A stretch of DNA of 64,000 bases from Hoplostethus atlanticus (lineage: Eukaryota > Chordata > Actinopteri > Trachichthyiformes > Trachichthyidae), in the NCBI GenBank assembly GCA_034670405.1, contig JAXDDX010000003.1:8684501-8748500 (forward strand). Reading direction: 5' to 3'. Under the pieces are notes generated by a model that was given only the letters and a program-made list of their open reading frames with translations, did not search any database and was not told the origin of the DNA. This document shows, piece by piece, positions 36,031-48,250 of the stretch (the stretch's first letter is position 1; the number at the start of each line of letters is the position of its first letter). Both the position numbers and the translations under genes were made by a program.

Positions 36031-36540
36031 GTTAATATTCTAACCAGCAACCGCAGAGTGAAATTTTGAAGCCGAGTCTTTTCAAAGCGCTTCGTTTATC
36101 TTCTGCGAGGAGAGAGAGAAAAGACGTACAAGGAAAACCCCAATCAACCGCCACAAATATGTCCACAGGCTTTGTATTGTTATGTGATAAGAGAAAATTT
36201 GCACTATTACTGTATCTTTTCCAATAACAATGGGATGACACATGGAGTGCTGGTAATGGTGTCTCAGCCAGACAAGTACAGTGGAGGGTTAATAGAAAAG
36301 TCTGCCCCGTCTCCACCCACCAACAATGAGCCCACAATGATTGGGACAATTTAAACTGCAGCTAGTGAAAGGTTTGAGTTGTGATCCAAAAGGAAACCGC
36401 AGATCATGAGATGGAACTGGAATAGGTTTTTATGGGTGACAGTAAAGGTTGAAATTAACGATGATAAAACATGCAGAGAAAATGAATTTGAGATCCTCTG
36501 CCAGTGCAAAATAGCTGTAATGAAGTGAGACAACATCAAT
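36031..36540. other. unique sequence, no feature seen
   Basis: Repeat-free, with overlapping short frames on both strands and no domain. Confidence 0.4.
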
Positions 36541-36543
36541 TAA

Positions 36544-36625
36544 TGAGGGAGGGGAGAGGGGTGAAGAGGAGGAGAGAAGGGGGTACGTGGGGGTGGAGAG
36601 GAGCAGGAGATAAGAAAGGATGATA
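36544..36625. repeat. polypurine tract
   Basis: About 80 bp of strongly G/A-biased DNA (GGGAGGGGAGAGGGG-like), broken by TACGT and a few single T bases. Confidence 0.8.
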
Positions 36626-37272
36626 GAAAGATGGTAAAGGGTTTGAACTGAGAATATCATGTTGGATGTGAAAATTAAAAGAAGATTGTTTACACTCCAC
36701 TGCCTGCCTAAGGAGGTCAATTTGATATGGCAACAACCTACTGTGTTTAATGATTTATCTGCCTAATATGACACAGACCATTAGGCTGAAGCCCCTGTAC
36801 TACCAAAACAAGGCATGCAGAAAAACAGCGAATCTGTTTTCTGTAACAAAAGAGTAAAAAACCTCCCAGGCGCTGCAAAGCGGTGAGGTATGTTCGGCAG
36901 ACTCTTCCTGACTGCCTATATTTCAGGAAATGGATCCGAGCTATAGCGTTTTCATTGAGGATTGCCAAAAACGAGGCTGTACAACAGCGTGCGTGAGTAA
37001 TACATAAGTCCTGTTTATTGCCCACCTCTCTTCTTCTTCTTTGTATGGCTCATCCTCTTTTGCAGAGCTCGGGGGGGCGTTGTGGAGGATAAGCCATGTG
37101 TAATGGGCTGGTTGCTGAATTCCCCATATTAACAGAGACTGATCAGGACGGGTACGTGGCAGCAGGCGGCGGGGCTTTGAGGGAGAACCAGGCCCAGCTG
37201 AGACACAGCCTCGCTGCTGGGAAGTCACAACCAGGACAGACATATGGAGGAATGCATGCTTCTCATGGTGAC
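36626..37272. other. unique non-coding sequence
   Basis: No feature could be supported. Confidence 0.5.
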
Positions 37273-37298
37273 TGTGTGTGTGTGTGTGTGTGTGTGTG
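37273..37298. repeat. (GT)n microsatellite
   Basis: About 13 GT units. Short ACACAC and GTGTGT runs follow to 37395. Confidence 0.95.
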
Positions 37299-37624
37299 CA
37301 TATACTGTGTGAGCAAATGTGTGTGCTGTGTGACTTCTACGTCTGGGCCTATATCCACACCTGCACACACACACACAATCACAGGTGTGTGTGTACGCAC
37401 GCGTGTATAGACTAGTAGAGTGTGTGTTGGACAGAGAATGGTCGGCCCTGTCACATAGGCTCCGTTATAAATGAGCATCGCTCACTGGGGCAGGTGGACC
37501 CAGTGTGGGGCAGCTGGGTAATTTGGAGAGCGTGGGGAGCAGTTTGTTGGCCCAGCTGTGTTAGCTGAGGTGGTAAATGGAACTGGGTTGCATGATACAG
37601 TGTGTGTGTGCATACATGAGAGAT

Positions 37625-37740
37625 TGAGAGGAAGGATTGGAGGGGGGGGGGGGAGACTGGGGTGACAAAAGGTCCCAGCCTGGAATCGAACCCGGGATGC
37701 GGCGGTTACACGGCATGCGCCTCAGACATGCTGAGCCAGC
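37625..37740 (-). mobile_element. tRNA-derived SINE head
   Basis: On the minus strand a box A-like TGGCTCAGCATG (37727-37738) is followed by a perfect box B, GGTTCGATTCC (37682-37692), the pattern of an RNA polymerase III internal promoter. The phrase GGTTCGATTCCAGGCTGGGACC followed by a C-rich stretch (split here) resembles a fish tRNA-derived repeat. The T and acceptor stems do not pair as in a working tRNA. The 12-base G run at 37642-37653 is the C-rich part seen from the plus strand. Confidence 0.6.
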
Positions 37741-38440
37741 ATGTGTGTGTGTGTGTGTTTGCGGGGGGAAAGAAGTGACGAGGGCAGCTCCTGAGATCCC
37801 ATCTCAAATCCTTGACGACGACAGGTGGAATATACAGGCCTGCAACTGAAGTGACACTTTACTGAAATATTGATTACCCTCCACAGTGGAGGGAGAAAGG
37901 AGAGAGAGAGCAGACAGACCAGGACGGATCGATGGAAAGGGAGTAATGCAGATATGAGGGAACAGGCTGCTCAACAAAACCTTATTGCATAAACATGTTT
38001 TCTCTACTACAATGTCTCCTACAGTGAGCGTTTGATAGGATGTCAATAGATACTAGTTCATTTACTGTGGAGGATTCAGATGAGGCGTGAAGCGTCCTGA
38101 TATCTAACTACAGACGTATAAACAGATCAGACCACAACGCTGCAAAAAGGAAATCTAGCTGCTGCTTTGGCCACTGCAAAGAAATAAATTATTCAACATA
38201 CAATCAACTCTACAATGCACATACTGCACGTGCACGTCAACGTAGAGATGGAGGGATTGCTGCGCCGTGCATGCCTCTTCTCATTTGACCAAAATAAAGC
38301 TTTGGATCTTCCCATCTGGTCAAACCGAAGTCCTTAAAACCACCAAGAGAAATTGAGCGGCTTTTTGACAAATCAATTAGCGCTATCTGCCTGTGATCCA
38401 ATTGAGTGAGGAGTGAGAAAGAAGGGAAGGAAATCTAGAG
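37741..38440. other. short GT run and unique sequence
   Basis: A GT run of eight to nine units lies at about 37742-37758. The rest has no recognised feature. Confidence 0.5.
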
Positions 38441-39110
38441 GCAGTGGAACGGGGGGGGGGGAGGACATGCAGAGGCGAGCAAAAAGGGAGAGGCCGCTTT
38501 TTTTTCTTTCGCTCTGCTTTCACTCTAATTAGACGGGCCAGTGTGAGCAGAATCGCAATGGCGGGATGCAGGGAGACACAGACACAGAGAGAGGGAGTGA
38601 AAGGGAAAGAGAGGGGCTGGGGCTGGGGTTGGGTGGCATGACAGTCCCCTGAGCCTGCACGGCACAGAGAGCTAGGAAGGTAAACATGGGCTGGTACCGG
38701 TAGGTGGGCTGAGTCTGATGGGGGGGGGGAGTGGAGAGATACACAGTGGAGAGAGAAAAGATGAACTGGGTGTGCATTTGTACAGACAAGAGGTCATTAA
38801 GGAGATGTAATACACAGGGGTCTGCCACCTCGTCGGAAACATCAAAGACCCTGATTCCTCTGCACTTTGTGTCGCTTTCTCAGTGACACTCTCATCACAC
38901 CGCTCGAGATCAGAGAGGACAAACTCACCAAAAGACTACCAATATACTTTCTTTTGATATAAAGCTCGTTCTGAAGTCCTGTGTCCTTTAGTTCAGCCGG
39001 AGGGGCAGGAAGGCTCGCTCAGATAATTAAAGAACCAGATCAGATGAAGCCAATAACACAACTTACTGATGTGGTAAATATTAACACAGGATGGATCCAT
39101 CATCTCGGGT
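38441..39110. other. purine-biased sequence with G runs
   Basis: G runs occur at 38451-38461 and about 38721-38729. No gene was recognised. Confidence 0.5.
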
Positions 39111-39117
39111 TCAAATA

Positions 39118-39300
39118 ATTCGATTCAATTCAGATCAATTCAATTTATTGTCTCTTGAGGGATTGGGACTGGGATTACAGAGAAAAAGACACAATAAAAA
39201 CAAAAAAAACATGAAAGTACAACAAAACAAGCAACCACAACATATAGAGAAACACATCAAGGGTACAAGACACATTTCTCGATGCAATATCCACACTGAA
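39118..39300 (-). mobile_element. decayed retroposon 3' end
   Basis: Read from the plus strand, TTCAATTCAGATCAATTCAA (39124-39143) is followed by TTTATTGTCTCTTGAGGG. This is the reversed form of the fish retroposon end 'CCC...GGGACAATAAA' plus a simple-sequence tail. The A-rich part to about 39300 would be 3'UTR. The element family is not assigned. Confidence 0.5.
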
Positions 39301-40196
39301 TTACACTACATGCTAAATATTATACACTATGCCTATACTGTATGAATGATTTATGGATTATCTAACGGTAATGAATTCTCTCTCCATACAGTGCTAATGA
39401 ACATCAGACCTTAAGATATCAGTATGATACGCTATCATCACACTCTGGCTGAGACACGTGAGCCTTTGGCAACATTTCAAATAACTGCAGATGGCGATGT
39501 AAACCTCTCTGTTCTTAAACAGCGAGCCTGCAAAAAGCCGCTGTCAGCTCCGTCAAGTTTCAGCACAACTACGGGAGTATGGGTATGAAACAGCATCTCC
39601 ACAGAATATTTTGGGAACAAATGGATTATATGCCTCAAGCTCAGCCTCGTCGTCATAGCCAGATTTGTCATTCTGCGGGATTTGAAATGTCTTCCTCCAG
39701 GCTCTTAAAATGGCTTTCCTTGATTTGTCTCACTATCTGGTTAGCCGAGCATGCCAATGAGTCAACAGAAGGCTAATGCTATAGCCTGCTGAGAATTTCT
39801 AAAATGATCAATTGCGGTGAACCCGACTCCAGTTCAGCATTACGTTTTAAAAGCTTTATATACACTCAAAGAGAGAGGCATCCTCACATGGCAAAGGGTA
39901 CAGAAGAAACCACTCCGCCGTCCTTGTATTTATAAGAATAGGACAGACTTGAATGCAGATGGTGCAGCTTAGTAGAACGGGCGCTCATACCTCGATCTGA
40001 GGTGGCCTCGTCAAATATCGAGCAGTCACTCTAAAGGAACTGACAGCCTGCGATCGGCACTTGAAAGTGAGATAATCCACCGACACATTTGAACTAGCAA
40101 ACATCGATGACCCATTTCTTTTTGACACCTGTTTCAACACTTCAATCGAAGCCTGCATTATTAACAGCATTTCTCCTCTACTTCCTGTGTGTGGGA
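39301..40196. other. unique non-coding sequence
   Basis: No feature could be supported. Confidence 0.45.
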
Positions 40197-40220
40197 GTGT
40201 GTGTGTGTGTGTGTGTGTGT
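40197..40220. repeat. (GT)n microsatellite
   Basis: About 12 perfect GT units. Confidence 0.96.
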
Positions 40221-40679
40221 TTATATCCCAAATAAAACAACTGATGAAACATGAAAATGAACCCAATGAACTAAAAACAAAGATATTATGATTCCCTTTA
40301 CTTGTTTGTGTCTCACAAGCACGGTGGTGCAGAATTTCCCTGCAGGGTAGCTTTTAAACAGAGAGTGTCCAATGAAGCACCGACACAGCTGACATTTACT
40401 TAAGCTTTCTATTAATAGAGTGTAAAATGCCTTGAAGGGTATTAATGGCCTCCAATTGCATCCCTACTAATATACAATGATCATTTTTTAGCCCCCTCTC
40501 TTGTTTAAGACCACTCAGGTTGACATGCTTACATGCTGTACCTTAATCCAGTACAATAGCTGCAGTATATTTCAGTATCGCCACAACTGGACTGTCTAAT
40601 TATGTCTCTAAGTGGAGGCTAGCAGGCCTCTTCATGGTGTTCTGGCAATTTTCCGGAAGCCCCCCCCACTCTGAAACAA

Positions 40680-41215
40680 AGCGTCATGGCCACCGTGGAT
40701 AATCCATCTGATTCAAGTTCTTTCAGAGCCGTAATTAAATTTCCTAACGATCGAGGTGCTATAACGGCGAGGGATTGGACACTGAATGGAATTGAAGTTC
40801 AGAGGAGCGAGACCTCCATAATGAAGCTTATTCATTTACAGCATATAGCAGGCCAGCAGAGCAGTCCTCGCTCACTTCCACCATGTACTCACCAAATGAC
40901 CTGACAGGAAAAGAGCGATGTATGTGGCCGTGGCAATAATCCAGTTTAATATGAAAGAGATCACAATGACGGAACACATGTTTTTCAAATGAGCCCGGCA
41001 ATTAGGCGGTGATGCTGAGGGTCCATGTGTATGAGATTGTTAATTTCAATTACGGGACACACCGGCTTCCACTTCAGCTCTCTCTTCCCTCTGTTGGGAA
41101 ATCTGTGACTCCCCTCTATGTTAGGGAGCACAGCAGCGTTATGAGGAGTTAGGGGAGCCAGTGTCCGGCAGTGCACGTTATTGTTTTTCCAATATTCCAA
41201 TAAAAGGTAGAGAAG
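40680..41215. promoter_or_regulatory. candidate regulatory (CNE-like) stretch
   Basis: About 530 bp without simple repeats, containing GATAATCC, CCGTAATTAAATT, GGCAATTAGGCGG, GTTAATTTCAATTACGG and CACGTTATTGTTTTTCC cores and dispersed CpGs. The 72-codon frame at 40686-40904 has no recognisable domain. Composition fits developmental enhancers; this is inference only. Confidence 0.28.
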
Positions 41216-41319
41216 ATGGAGAGAAAAGATTTATGCTTCGAAGATGGAAAAAATGTATGGGCAGGAAATGGCTACCACCACCAGCACTACCGCGACACCA
41301 CAACAACGGCGACACATCG

Positions 41320-41860
41320 AAATGAGGGTTTAGCAATATCAACAACTGGCACAACTCCCTAATCTTCGGTGTAATGCCATTATTATTGGTGACATGGTGT
41401 CAGCTCAAAAGCCTGTGATATGGTGCATCGCAGACTAATTTTGTGTTCATTTTTCAAAATTGGACGGGGAGAGAGCAGCGCGGCTGAAAAAAAAGGAAAA
41501 CAAAATTAATCTAACGAGCTTTTTGCTTGTTAAATACGTGCTCCGTCTCCAGCTGAATGACAATGACGAGGCATCCGCTTACCACCAGCCGCATTCCATT
41601 GTGAATAAATGAATATGTGATCACACGGCAAAACAAAAGGCAAATGGAGGAATTAATTCAATGAAATGAAAAGCCTGCGTTGCCAGATAAGCTGCCGAGG
41701 TATGAAATACAACGGTGTTTGTCGAGCGGCGTGGACACGGTGCCTGGGTTCTGCATGTGACAGCCTGTCCGTGCGGCGTCCACCACGGTGGGCCTGCAGC
41801 TCCGGCCAGAGCGTCTTGCACCATTAATTCAATTTCTCCCCGGTGTGATGTTTTGGCTGC
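41320..41860. promoter_or_regulatory. candidate regulatory (CNE-like) stretch
   Basis: Repeat-poor DNA with CAGACTAATTTTG, CAAAATTAATC, GGAATTAATTCAATG and ACCATTAATTCAATTTC cores next to CpG-rich blocks (41700-41820). It ends at a short CT array (about 41860-41877). Open frames exist on both strands across 41621-41999 but show no domain. Confidence 0.28.
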
Positions 41861-41877
41861 TCTCTCTCTCTCTCTCT

Positions 41878-42410
41878 GTGTACGGGCAACGGAAATGCCA
41901 GGACAAACAGAGGTCAGAGAGCAGCAGAGACAAAAAGAGAGAGTAGAACTTTGTCTCATTTACACACATCCACATTTTGCCTTAGACGCAAAAACATAAA
42001 AAGTAAATATATTTGGTGTGTTGTATTATTAAAGCTAAGGCAACAGTAAAGTGAGACACTCGAGTTTTGATGAATGTAAACCGGCTTCTGTTTTGAAAAG
42101 TTTCGCCCAGTCTGGGAGCTGCCCGCAGGAAAGATCAGAGAGGGAATCCAGACCCAGATCCACTTTCAGCCAGACCCACAGCAGTGCATCGGAGCCAGTG
42201 GCTGCCCAGGGGAGGAGGGGCAGGAGGCTGGGCGCTCGGGCTCTAGCGGGGGCCACTCAGTTATCAGGACAGCCAAAAACAGGCACAGTGCTTGGCACCG
42301 GGCTACAAAGAGCCTGGATCTGCAGAGGGAGTCGTCCTGTTTGATGGGGAGGTGATAAAGACAGACGTGCGCCTTGCCAACTACCTCTGAGTCATAGCGC
42401 ACGCACGAGT
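41878..42410. other. GC-richer unique sequence
   Basis: Open frames on both strands reflect higher GC content; no domain was recognised. Confidence 0.45.
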
Positions 42411-42441
42411 GGTGGGGGGGGGGGCGGGGGGCGGCCGGGGG
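42411..42441 (+). repeat. GC/G-rich tract, potential G-quadruplex
   Basis: Runs G11, G6 and G4 separated by C or GCC, with CpGs, within about 30 bases. Confidence 0.8.
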
Positions 42442-43175
42442 ACTGGCAAAAAATGGCAGCGAGAGAGAAAAAGAGCAGGATGGTTAGAGTATAAACTGAG
42501 TGGCTGTGAATGCTGGGTAATTAGAACAGGAGAACCCTTGATGAAAGTAGGGAGACTGCTTGCAGCTAAGGGAGACATTTCCACATTTCCACTGCCACAC
42601 ACTTTGTTTCCTACTGTTACAAACCCAGACTGCAATGTCACTGCAGCCAAGGAAGGCTCTATTTTGCAAAAAAAAAACCCGTGGGTGACTCAAGTCTGTT
42701 ATGAAATGTAATTGTTTTCGTGTTTTTTTTAGCTGAAGGAACTGGGGCAGCGTTGAGAGCTCTGTACAGCATCTTTACCCTATAGACACTGAGAGGAGAG
42801 AGCAATGGCATAAGCTATCTGACTCCAATGGACAAACCATGGCAGCATTTTCCGGGCATGCTGTTTCACCTAAACGAGCTCATATGGTGTCAGTCACTGT
42901 AAACAAAGCTAGCTTGAGAGGCGGTCAGATTGCAGGGGGAAATACTTGGCATCTCTCATACACAAACTCAAATGACATAAGGTTAACACGGCGACCTTGA
43001 CATTTTGAAACGGACGCAGATGTAGACAAATGCATGCACAAGCGTTTCGGAGGAGCCAAGCGAAGAGAAATTATTAATGAAGCTGAGGATATAGGCCATC
43101 TGTAGTGTACATATGTTGGCTAAAGTGGCACTGCAGCTGAAGTGCAAAAAACTAACCAGCCACAATTTGGAGCAT

Positions 43176-43177
<2 letters not shown>
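42442..43177. other. unique non-coding sequence
   Basis: No feature could be supported. Confidence 0.5.

Positions 43178-43227
<50 letters not shown>
43178..43227. repeat. (CA)n microsatellite
   Basis: About 25 perfect CA units. Confidence 0.98.
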
Positions 43228-43228
<1 letters not shown>

Positions 43229-44596
43229 ATCGGGGCTTTGAAATGTTAAAAGTAATTTTCTTCTGAACGCTTTCCTTCACTGCAGATCGATGACTCAAAA
43301 ATAATAGATTCTTTTTAAAAGGAAAGCATGAAGGGGAAAAAAATTATAAAATATGGTGTGAACAAGCAAGAAGACACATTAAAATGCACCTCGGCAAATT
43401 CTCATTATTTTTACACTTGTACAGTCAAAGAGGAGGAAAAAACTCTGCGTTATATGAGGCTAACCCTTCAGATTAGTGGACTGAAAAAAGGGAGTGAATC
43501 TGAATGTACTCTCTGTATCTATGGCGTTCTGTTCTTCCTCTGAAGTGTCTCCAGAATGAAGGGAAGGTACATGGAAAAGGTATTTAAGCATGACAGTGGA
43601 GCTGGAATTACTTAAAGCTACAAAATACTACTGTCAGAATCCCTTCTGTTCAGTCACACGTCTCTGCCTGGGCCTGCAAATGACCTTGAATACATACATA
43701 AATGTATGAACATATGGACACCATATATATAGGAATATTTACATTTAGATACAGTGGTGGTCCATTGGGGTTTATTCCCATATCCCACATCGCAAGTTGA
43801 TACAACTTTACCATTCAGGAATCGATTGTACACAGTGAACATGGCGTATCAATTTAAATTGTGATCACCTCAGCCATAAACAAGGGATTGTTGCTACACA
43901 GGTTGAAAAAGTCGAGAATGAGGTGTTGTTGAGAAGGTTTTCAGATGGTGATTTCACAGACAAGACAGACTAGAACATTTTCTAACTTGGAGCCTTTTGA
44001 TCCTTAGATGTATAAGTAAGTCAACATGTTTTTTTATGCAATATCTTTGCAATGAAAACATTTCATCATTATATATGCCTCAAAAATCTTGTTTTTGATA
44101 TACCGCCATTCAATTTTTTTACCTAGAAGAAAATACAGTTTTTGTAGTGCTACCCCAAGTTTTCAGAGGTGGGTCAAGAATGAAGAGCATCCGTTACTGT
44201 GCACCACCCTTCAAATGTCATCACTCAGCAAGACTGTTTTACACAGATTAATGTGCATCTGATACATGGATTATATACATTATATTTTATAGATATATCA
44301 ATTTTTTACATAACATATTTGTTTCTGTCTCATTCACTCACAAACACACACACACACAATTGTAAGACGAAATAAGAAATAAACGCTAACATGCTAACAC
44401 ATATGCCCAATATGTTCTCATATTACATAGGGGCTCTTACATCGATATATTGTTTCTTTTATAAATATGTACTGTATTAAATGGAAATTTGATCTGATTT
44501 CAGAAAAGAGATTGCATGATAGATTGAATGATTGCAAAAAGGCTGATGTTGACATGTTCTATAGCCGCATTGCTGTCATGTTATCTATGCTTTTAG
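43228..44596. other. AT-rich unique sequence
   Basis: Low-GC DNA with no recognised gene. A short CA run lies at about 44343-44359. Confidence 0.5.
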
Positions 44597-44790
44597 AATT
44601 AGATTAGATTAGATTAGATGGCTCTTTATTGTCCCAGAGGAGAAATTGCAGTTATGCAGCAGTACAGAACAAGAGAGAGGCACACATCACTATACAATAA
44701 CCAATAAACAATAAACAAATGTAAGGGCAACAAACTGTATAAAAAAGTATAATAATGTATACAAGTAGTGTTAAAACTGACATTTCAAAC
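44597..44790 (-). mobile_element. retroposon 3' end with (ATTAG)n tail
   Basis: An (ATTAG)n array (about 44597-44618) is followed by GGCTCTTTATTGTCCCAGAG and GAGAAATTGCAG. Read on the minus strand this is 'CTCTGGGACAATAAAGAGCC' plus a pentanucleotide tail, the usual 3' end of fish non-LTR retroposons. The rest of the element is AT-rich 3'UTR-like sequence with no coding part. Confidence 0.62.
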
Positions 44791-45238
44791 GTTGAAGCAT
44801 TCTTCTGAGGATGAAAATATAATTCAAGTCATTCCATTCATGCTAGACATAGAGAGACTGCCTCGTTAAGAGTGATGAATGACTTTCTTTTAGCTGCGGA
44901 TGCTGGTGAAAGTTGCGTTCTGGTTCTGCTAGACACTGCTTCTGACACTTTTGCAACATTTTAATTGCTTGTCCAAAGGATTACATGGGAATTAATGGCA
45001 CTACTCTAAATTGGTTTATTTCTTATATTTTCCATCTAAACGCTTCCCCTTGGTCATATCATTTGTTGTAATGATGTTTCTTTCCATTGTTACACTGACA
45101 ATACCCCGCTGTACATACCTGTAAAACCGGGTCTCTTAAGGACCGCCTGCATGACATCACATGTCTTAAACCTTTCTTCAACTCAATGACGACAAGTCTG
45201 ACAACTTGTTGTTTTCAGTCAATATGTCACTCAAAATG

Positions 45239-45845
45239 AAAGAACATTTGGACAACCTGGCAACCTGCATCACACCAGCTACCAGACATTTGGGAGTAAT
45301 CTTTGACTGTGGTCTGACGGTTGTAAAGTCCTGCTTCCTTCAGCTGAGGACTATCTCCTAAATTAGATCATTTCTACCCTTTCATGCCACAGAGAAAGTT
45401 ATTCCTGATTTTATTTCTTCTCACATTGACACATTGAGTTCTCTTTATTTGGGTCTCAGCTTTAAGACTCTTTGTCACCTTCAACAGAATGCAGCAGCCA
45501 GGCTTTCAGCAACTAACAAAAGATCACATATAATTCCTATTTTACCCTACTTGCACTGCCTGCCAGTTGCTTTCACTGTTGATTTTAAGATTTTACTAAG
45601 TGCATTTAAAGCCCTTAAAGCCTTTGGAGCTCTTATCTTCCTACTTGCCGAAACGCAGTCTCAGATCTTCAGACAAAGTCCTGTTGTCTGTTCCTCAGTC
45701 CAGATTAAAGGCTAAAGGTGACGATGCTTCTGCCATCGGGGCGCCTAAGCCCCTGGTACTCTTTGCCAGAGGAAATCTGTGTCTCTGACTCTGTGTCTTC
45801 CTTTAAATCACAATTTCACTCACTTTTACAAACTGGCTTCTGCCT
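45239..45845 (+). pseudogene. decayed L2-type LINE ORF2 C-terminal region
   Basis: The first frame (45239-45713) reads ATRHLGVIFDCGL, then after an in-frame stop (45359-45361) HLQQNAAARLSATNKRSH, then LHCLPVAFTVDFKILLSAFK. These correspond to LGVIFDS, LQNAARV and LHWLPV/IDFKILLxxYK in fish L2-clade ORF2 proteins, downstream of the reverse transcriptase active site. The reading then continues in a second frame (SLRSSDKVLLSVPQSRLKAK, from about 45645) and a third (LPEEICVSDSVSSFKS, from about 45755). One stop and two frameshifts are therefore visible. The endonuclease and YADD-containing reverse transcriptase parts are absent. It is immobile and untranslatable as a unit. Confidence 0.88.
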
Positions 45846-45919
45846 AATAACTGGGTGGTTGTTCCTATTTTCTCTCTCTTCGTTTCTCTGTTGCCCCTTT
45901 TTTCCTTTCATTGTAACCC

Positions 45920-46228
45920 TTATTTATCCAGGGAAATTTGTCTGAGCATGCCTGACCTTTTCCAGCAATGCCCTGCTTGGCTCACATACAGTTAAACACG
46001 TTTACACCTGGGAGCTGCCCAGTGCAACTACAGCGTGCTACTGTTAGCCACTGAGCAGCTCTATTGAGGCAATTTGGGGTTTAGTGCTTTGCTCAGGGGT
46101 TTTTTGACAGTAATTGTTGGGAGTAATGTTATTCATTCACTTTCCCCATCTAGATCTTTACCAGTCAAGGGATATAAACCCCCTTCCGGTCCCCAGCCCA
46201 CTTCTCTAACCACTTGGCTACCACCCGT
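45920..46228 (-). mobile_element. tRNA-derived SINE, opposite to the LINE
   Basis: On the minus strand TAGCCAAGTGG (46210-46220) matches box A and GGTTTATATCCC (46169-46180) is a decayed box B. The following body (TTGCTCAGG...CAAATTGCC region and GAGCTGCTCAGTGGC, read in either strand) resembles a known fish tRNA-derived repeat with 'GTGCCTTGCTCAAGGGCAC'. It ends near TTTATTTATCCAGGG (plus-strand view, about 45918-45932), less than 100 bp from the end of the LINE remnant. The nearby LINE is in the opposite orientation. Confidence 0.7.
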
Positions 46229-48191
46229 ACCTCCCCCATCACTTCATTTCAGACTGCAGTCAACAGAATGGTATTTCAGATGGACAGCACATGCATGGTT
46301 CCTCCACTGGTATGCCTCTTTTCCTCCCTCCCTACCTTACCTTCAACCCCCGCCCCCCTCACTCTGAGTAGTTGTTGTTATCTGCCTGGTGCCTAGTCTC
46401 ATTTAGGCTCACACTGACACTATCATGCAGCCAAAACAAAAAGGAAGGCATCGCTAATGACTAGATATGACCTTTCACTATCTCTCCGTCCCTTCTTCGT
46501 TCACTCTCTTCCTCTCACCCTTTATCCCCATTCTATAACTGTGTATCATATCTTACCATGCGTTCTCAGTCCACTTTCCTCCACGCGCTACATTAACCTT
46601 TTCACATCGCACAAGTAAAAAAAAATCCCCCCCTAAACATCTCTGGGAGGTCTCAAGGGATGAGAGGCCTTTTAGTGGTCTTCCAAGAAGCCTTAGACCC
46701 TGCCACCCCTCGTCTCCTATACAGTCACACAAGTCCATTACAAAGGGAGAGGGGGCATTGCAGATAGCTCAGGCTTTCTAGAGGGTCCCAGAAGAGAGAT
46801 TTTCACAAACCACTGACCACATGGGTCCACTAGAGGTTGTGTAAAGTCATGAAGAGCCGGGAACCCCCTTAAACCTTTTTACTGTATGACCACAGCTAAG
46901 GGTGGTGGAAGATGTAAAGGTTTATGTCAGGATAGACTGGATAAACATGCTGTATCAGCGATCTCTCGTCTAATTTAAACTATGTATACAACTAGGCATA
47001 CATAGTAGGAGCATGGTAGGAGCCGATGCATATCTTTGAGGGTACCAATATATTAGTTAAGCTACTTTCACAGTTTTTTGCTCAAGTAGTAGCAGGATAT
47101 TTTGACAGCAGATGACAGCAGTTTAGTATTCTGCAAAGGGAGTCACAACTCCACAGTGACCTTGCACACAGTCGGAACAGAAGTTGAAGTATAGCACCGC
47201 AGGAGGAGCTTGGCAGAAGGTGGGAAGTTGATCACGATAAACTGTAATTCACAACATGAGTTTTTACTATATTAACGTAGGACGTAGAGTCTGGCGAAAA
47301 AGCGTGTGAAGGAATTTAATTTAAGAAGATCAAAACAACTAAACTAAAGTGATGTTCATCGGTCCGCTAGGTTCCTGGGCTGTTGAGAGAGTAGGAGGAG
47401 AAAAAAGAAGAAAAAAAAACAGTAGGAAGTTCTATGAGATTTCAAATGTAATAATCTTTGTAGTCAGCAGATACTGACTTAATATTAGGACAAGCGTTTT
47501 TGCTAGTAATTGTATTCACCCAAGTAAACAGATACTTCCAAGCAAATACTGTGTACCTGCCCAGCCTTTCACACAAACTCATGATTAACGTTGTAATGGA
47601 AAAGGAGTCGTTATTAGTGCCTATCTTTTTTAGAGCCTAAAGCTAAAGTTATTTGGCATCTATTATCTGTGCACAGTGATGCGGCTGGAGTCACCTCTAA
47701 AGTCAGAGAGAATAGCCTCCAGTATGAGAAGGAAAAAACAAACTTTATCCAACAGCCCCTGGGGCACTGGGCATGTGTCTGCTGGCCTCGCAAAAAAAAA
47801 AGGAGTAGTAGTTCTCTCCCCAGGCCATTCTCCTCTGGCACAGTAGCCCACTGTACTGTGTATATATGAAACTATTTAGTCTCTAGGCTCTGGGCAGTGC
47901 TGTGGTGCCACACACACCCTCCTCCTAGGACCCGATGAAGATAAAGATGGAGATGTGTTGGAGTAAGATTTATTTAAGTCGGCCGTGGTCAGAAAAAAAT
48001 AAATAAATCCTGAGATGATTTATTCACGGCAAAGGGCAGTGGTGTTTTAATTAGTGGAGGTCGGTGGAAACGAAGGAAGAGGAGGCTACCTCTTGTTTTT
48101 TTTATATTGGTGGCACTGAGGTTGACAAGGACATGCTTTGTGTCTCTCTCTCTCTCTTTCTTAATGCACCACATTAATGTGTCTCTCATAA

Positions 48192-48193
<2 letters not shown>
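46229..48193. other. mostly unique sequence
   Basis: C/T-biased around 46310-46360. No gene or repeat was recognised; short A runs occur near 46618-46625 and 47401-47420. Confidence 0.5.
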
Positions 48194-48245
<52 letters not shown>

Positions 48246-48250
48246 TGTGT
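48194..48250. repeat. (GT)n microsatellite
   Basis: About 28 GT units with a single TA interruption near 48239. Confidence 0.98.

Noticed and set aside
37682..37738. Functional tRNA gene
   Set aside because: Box A and box B are present but the acceptor and T stems do not pair; a SINE head fits better.
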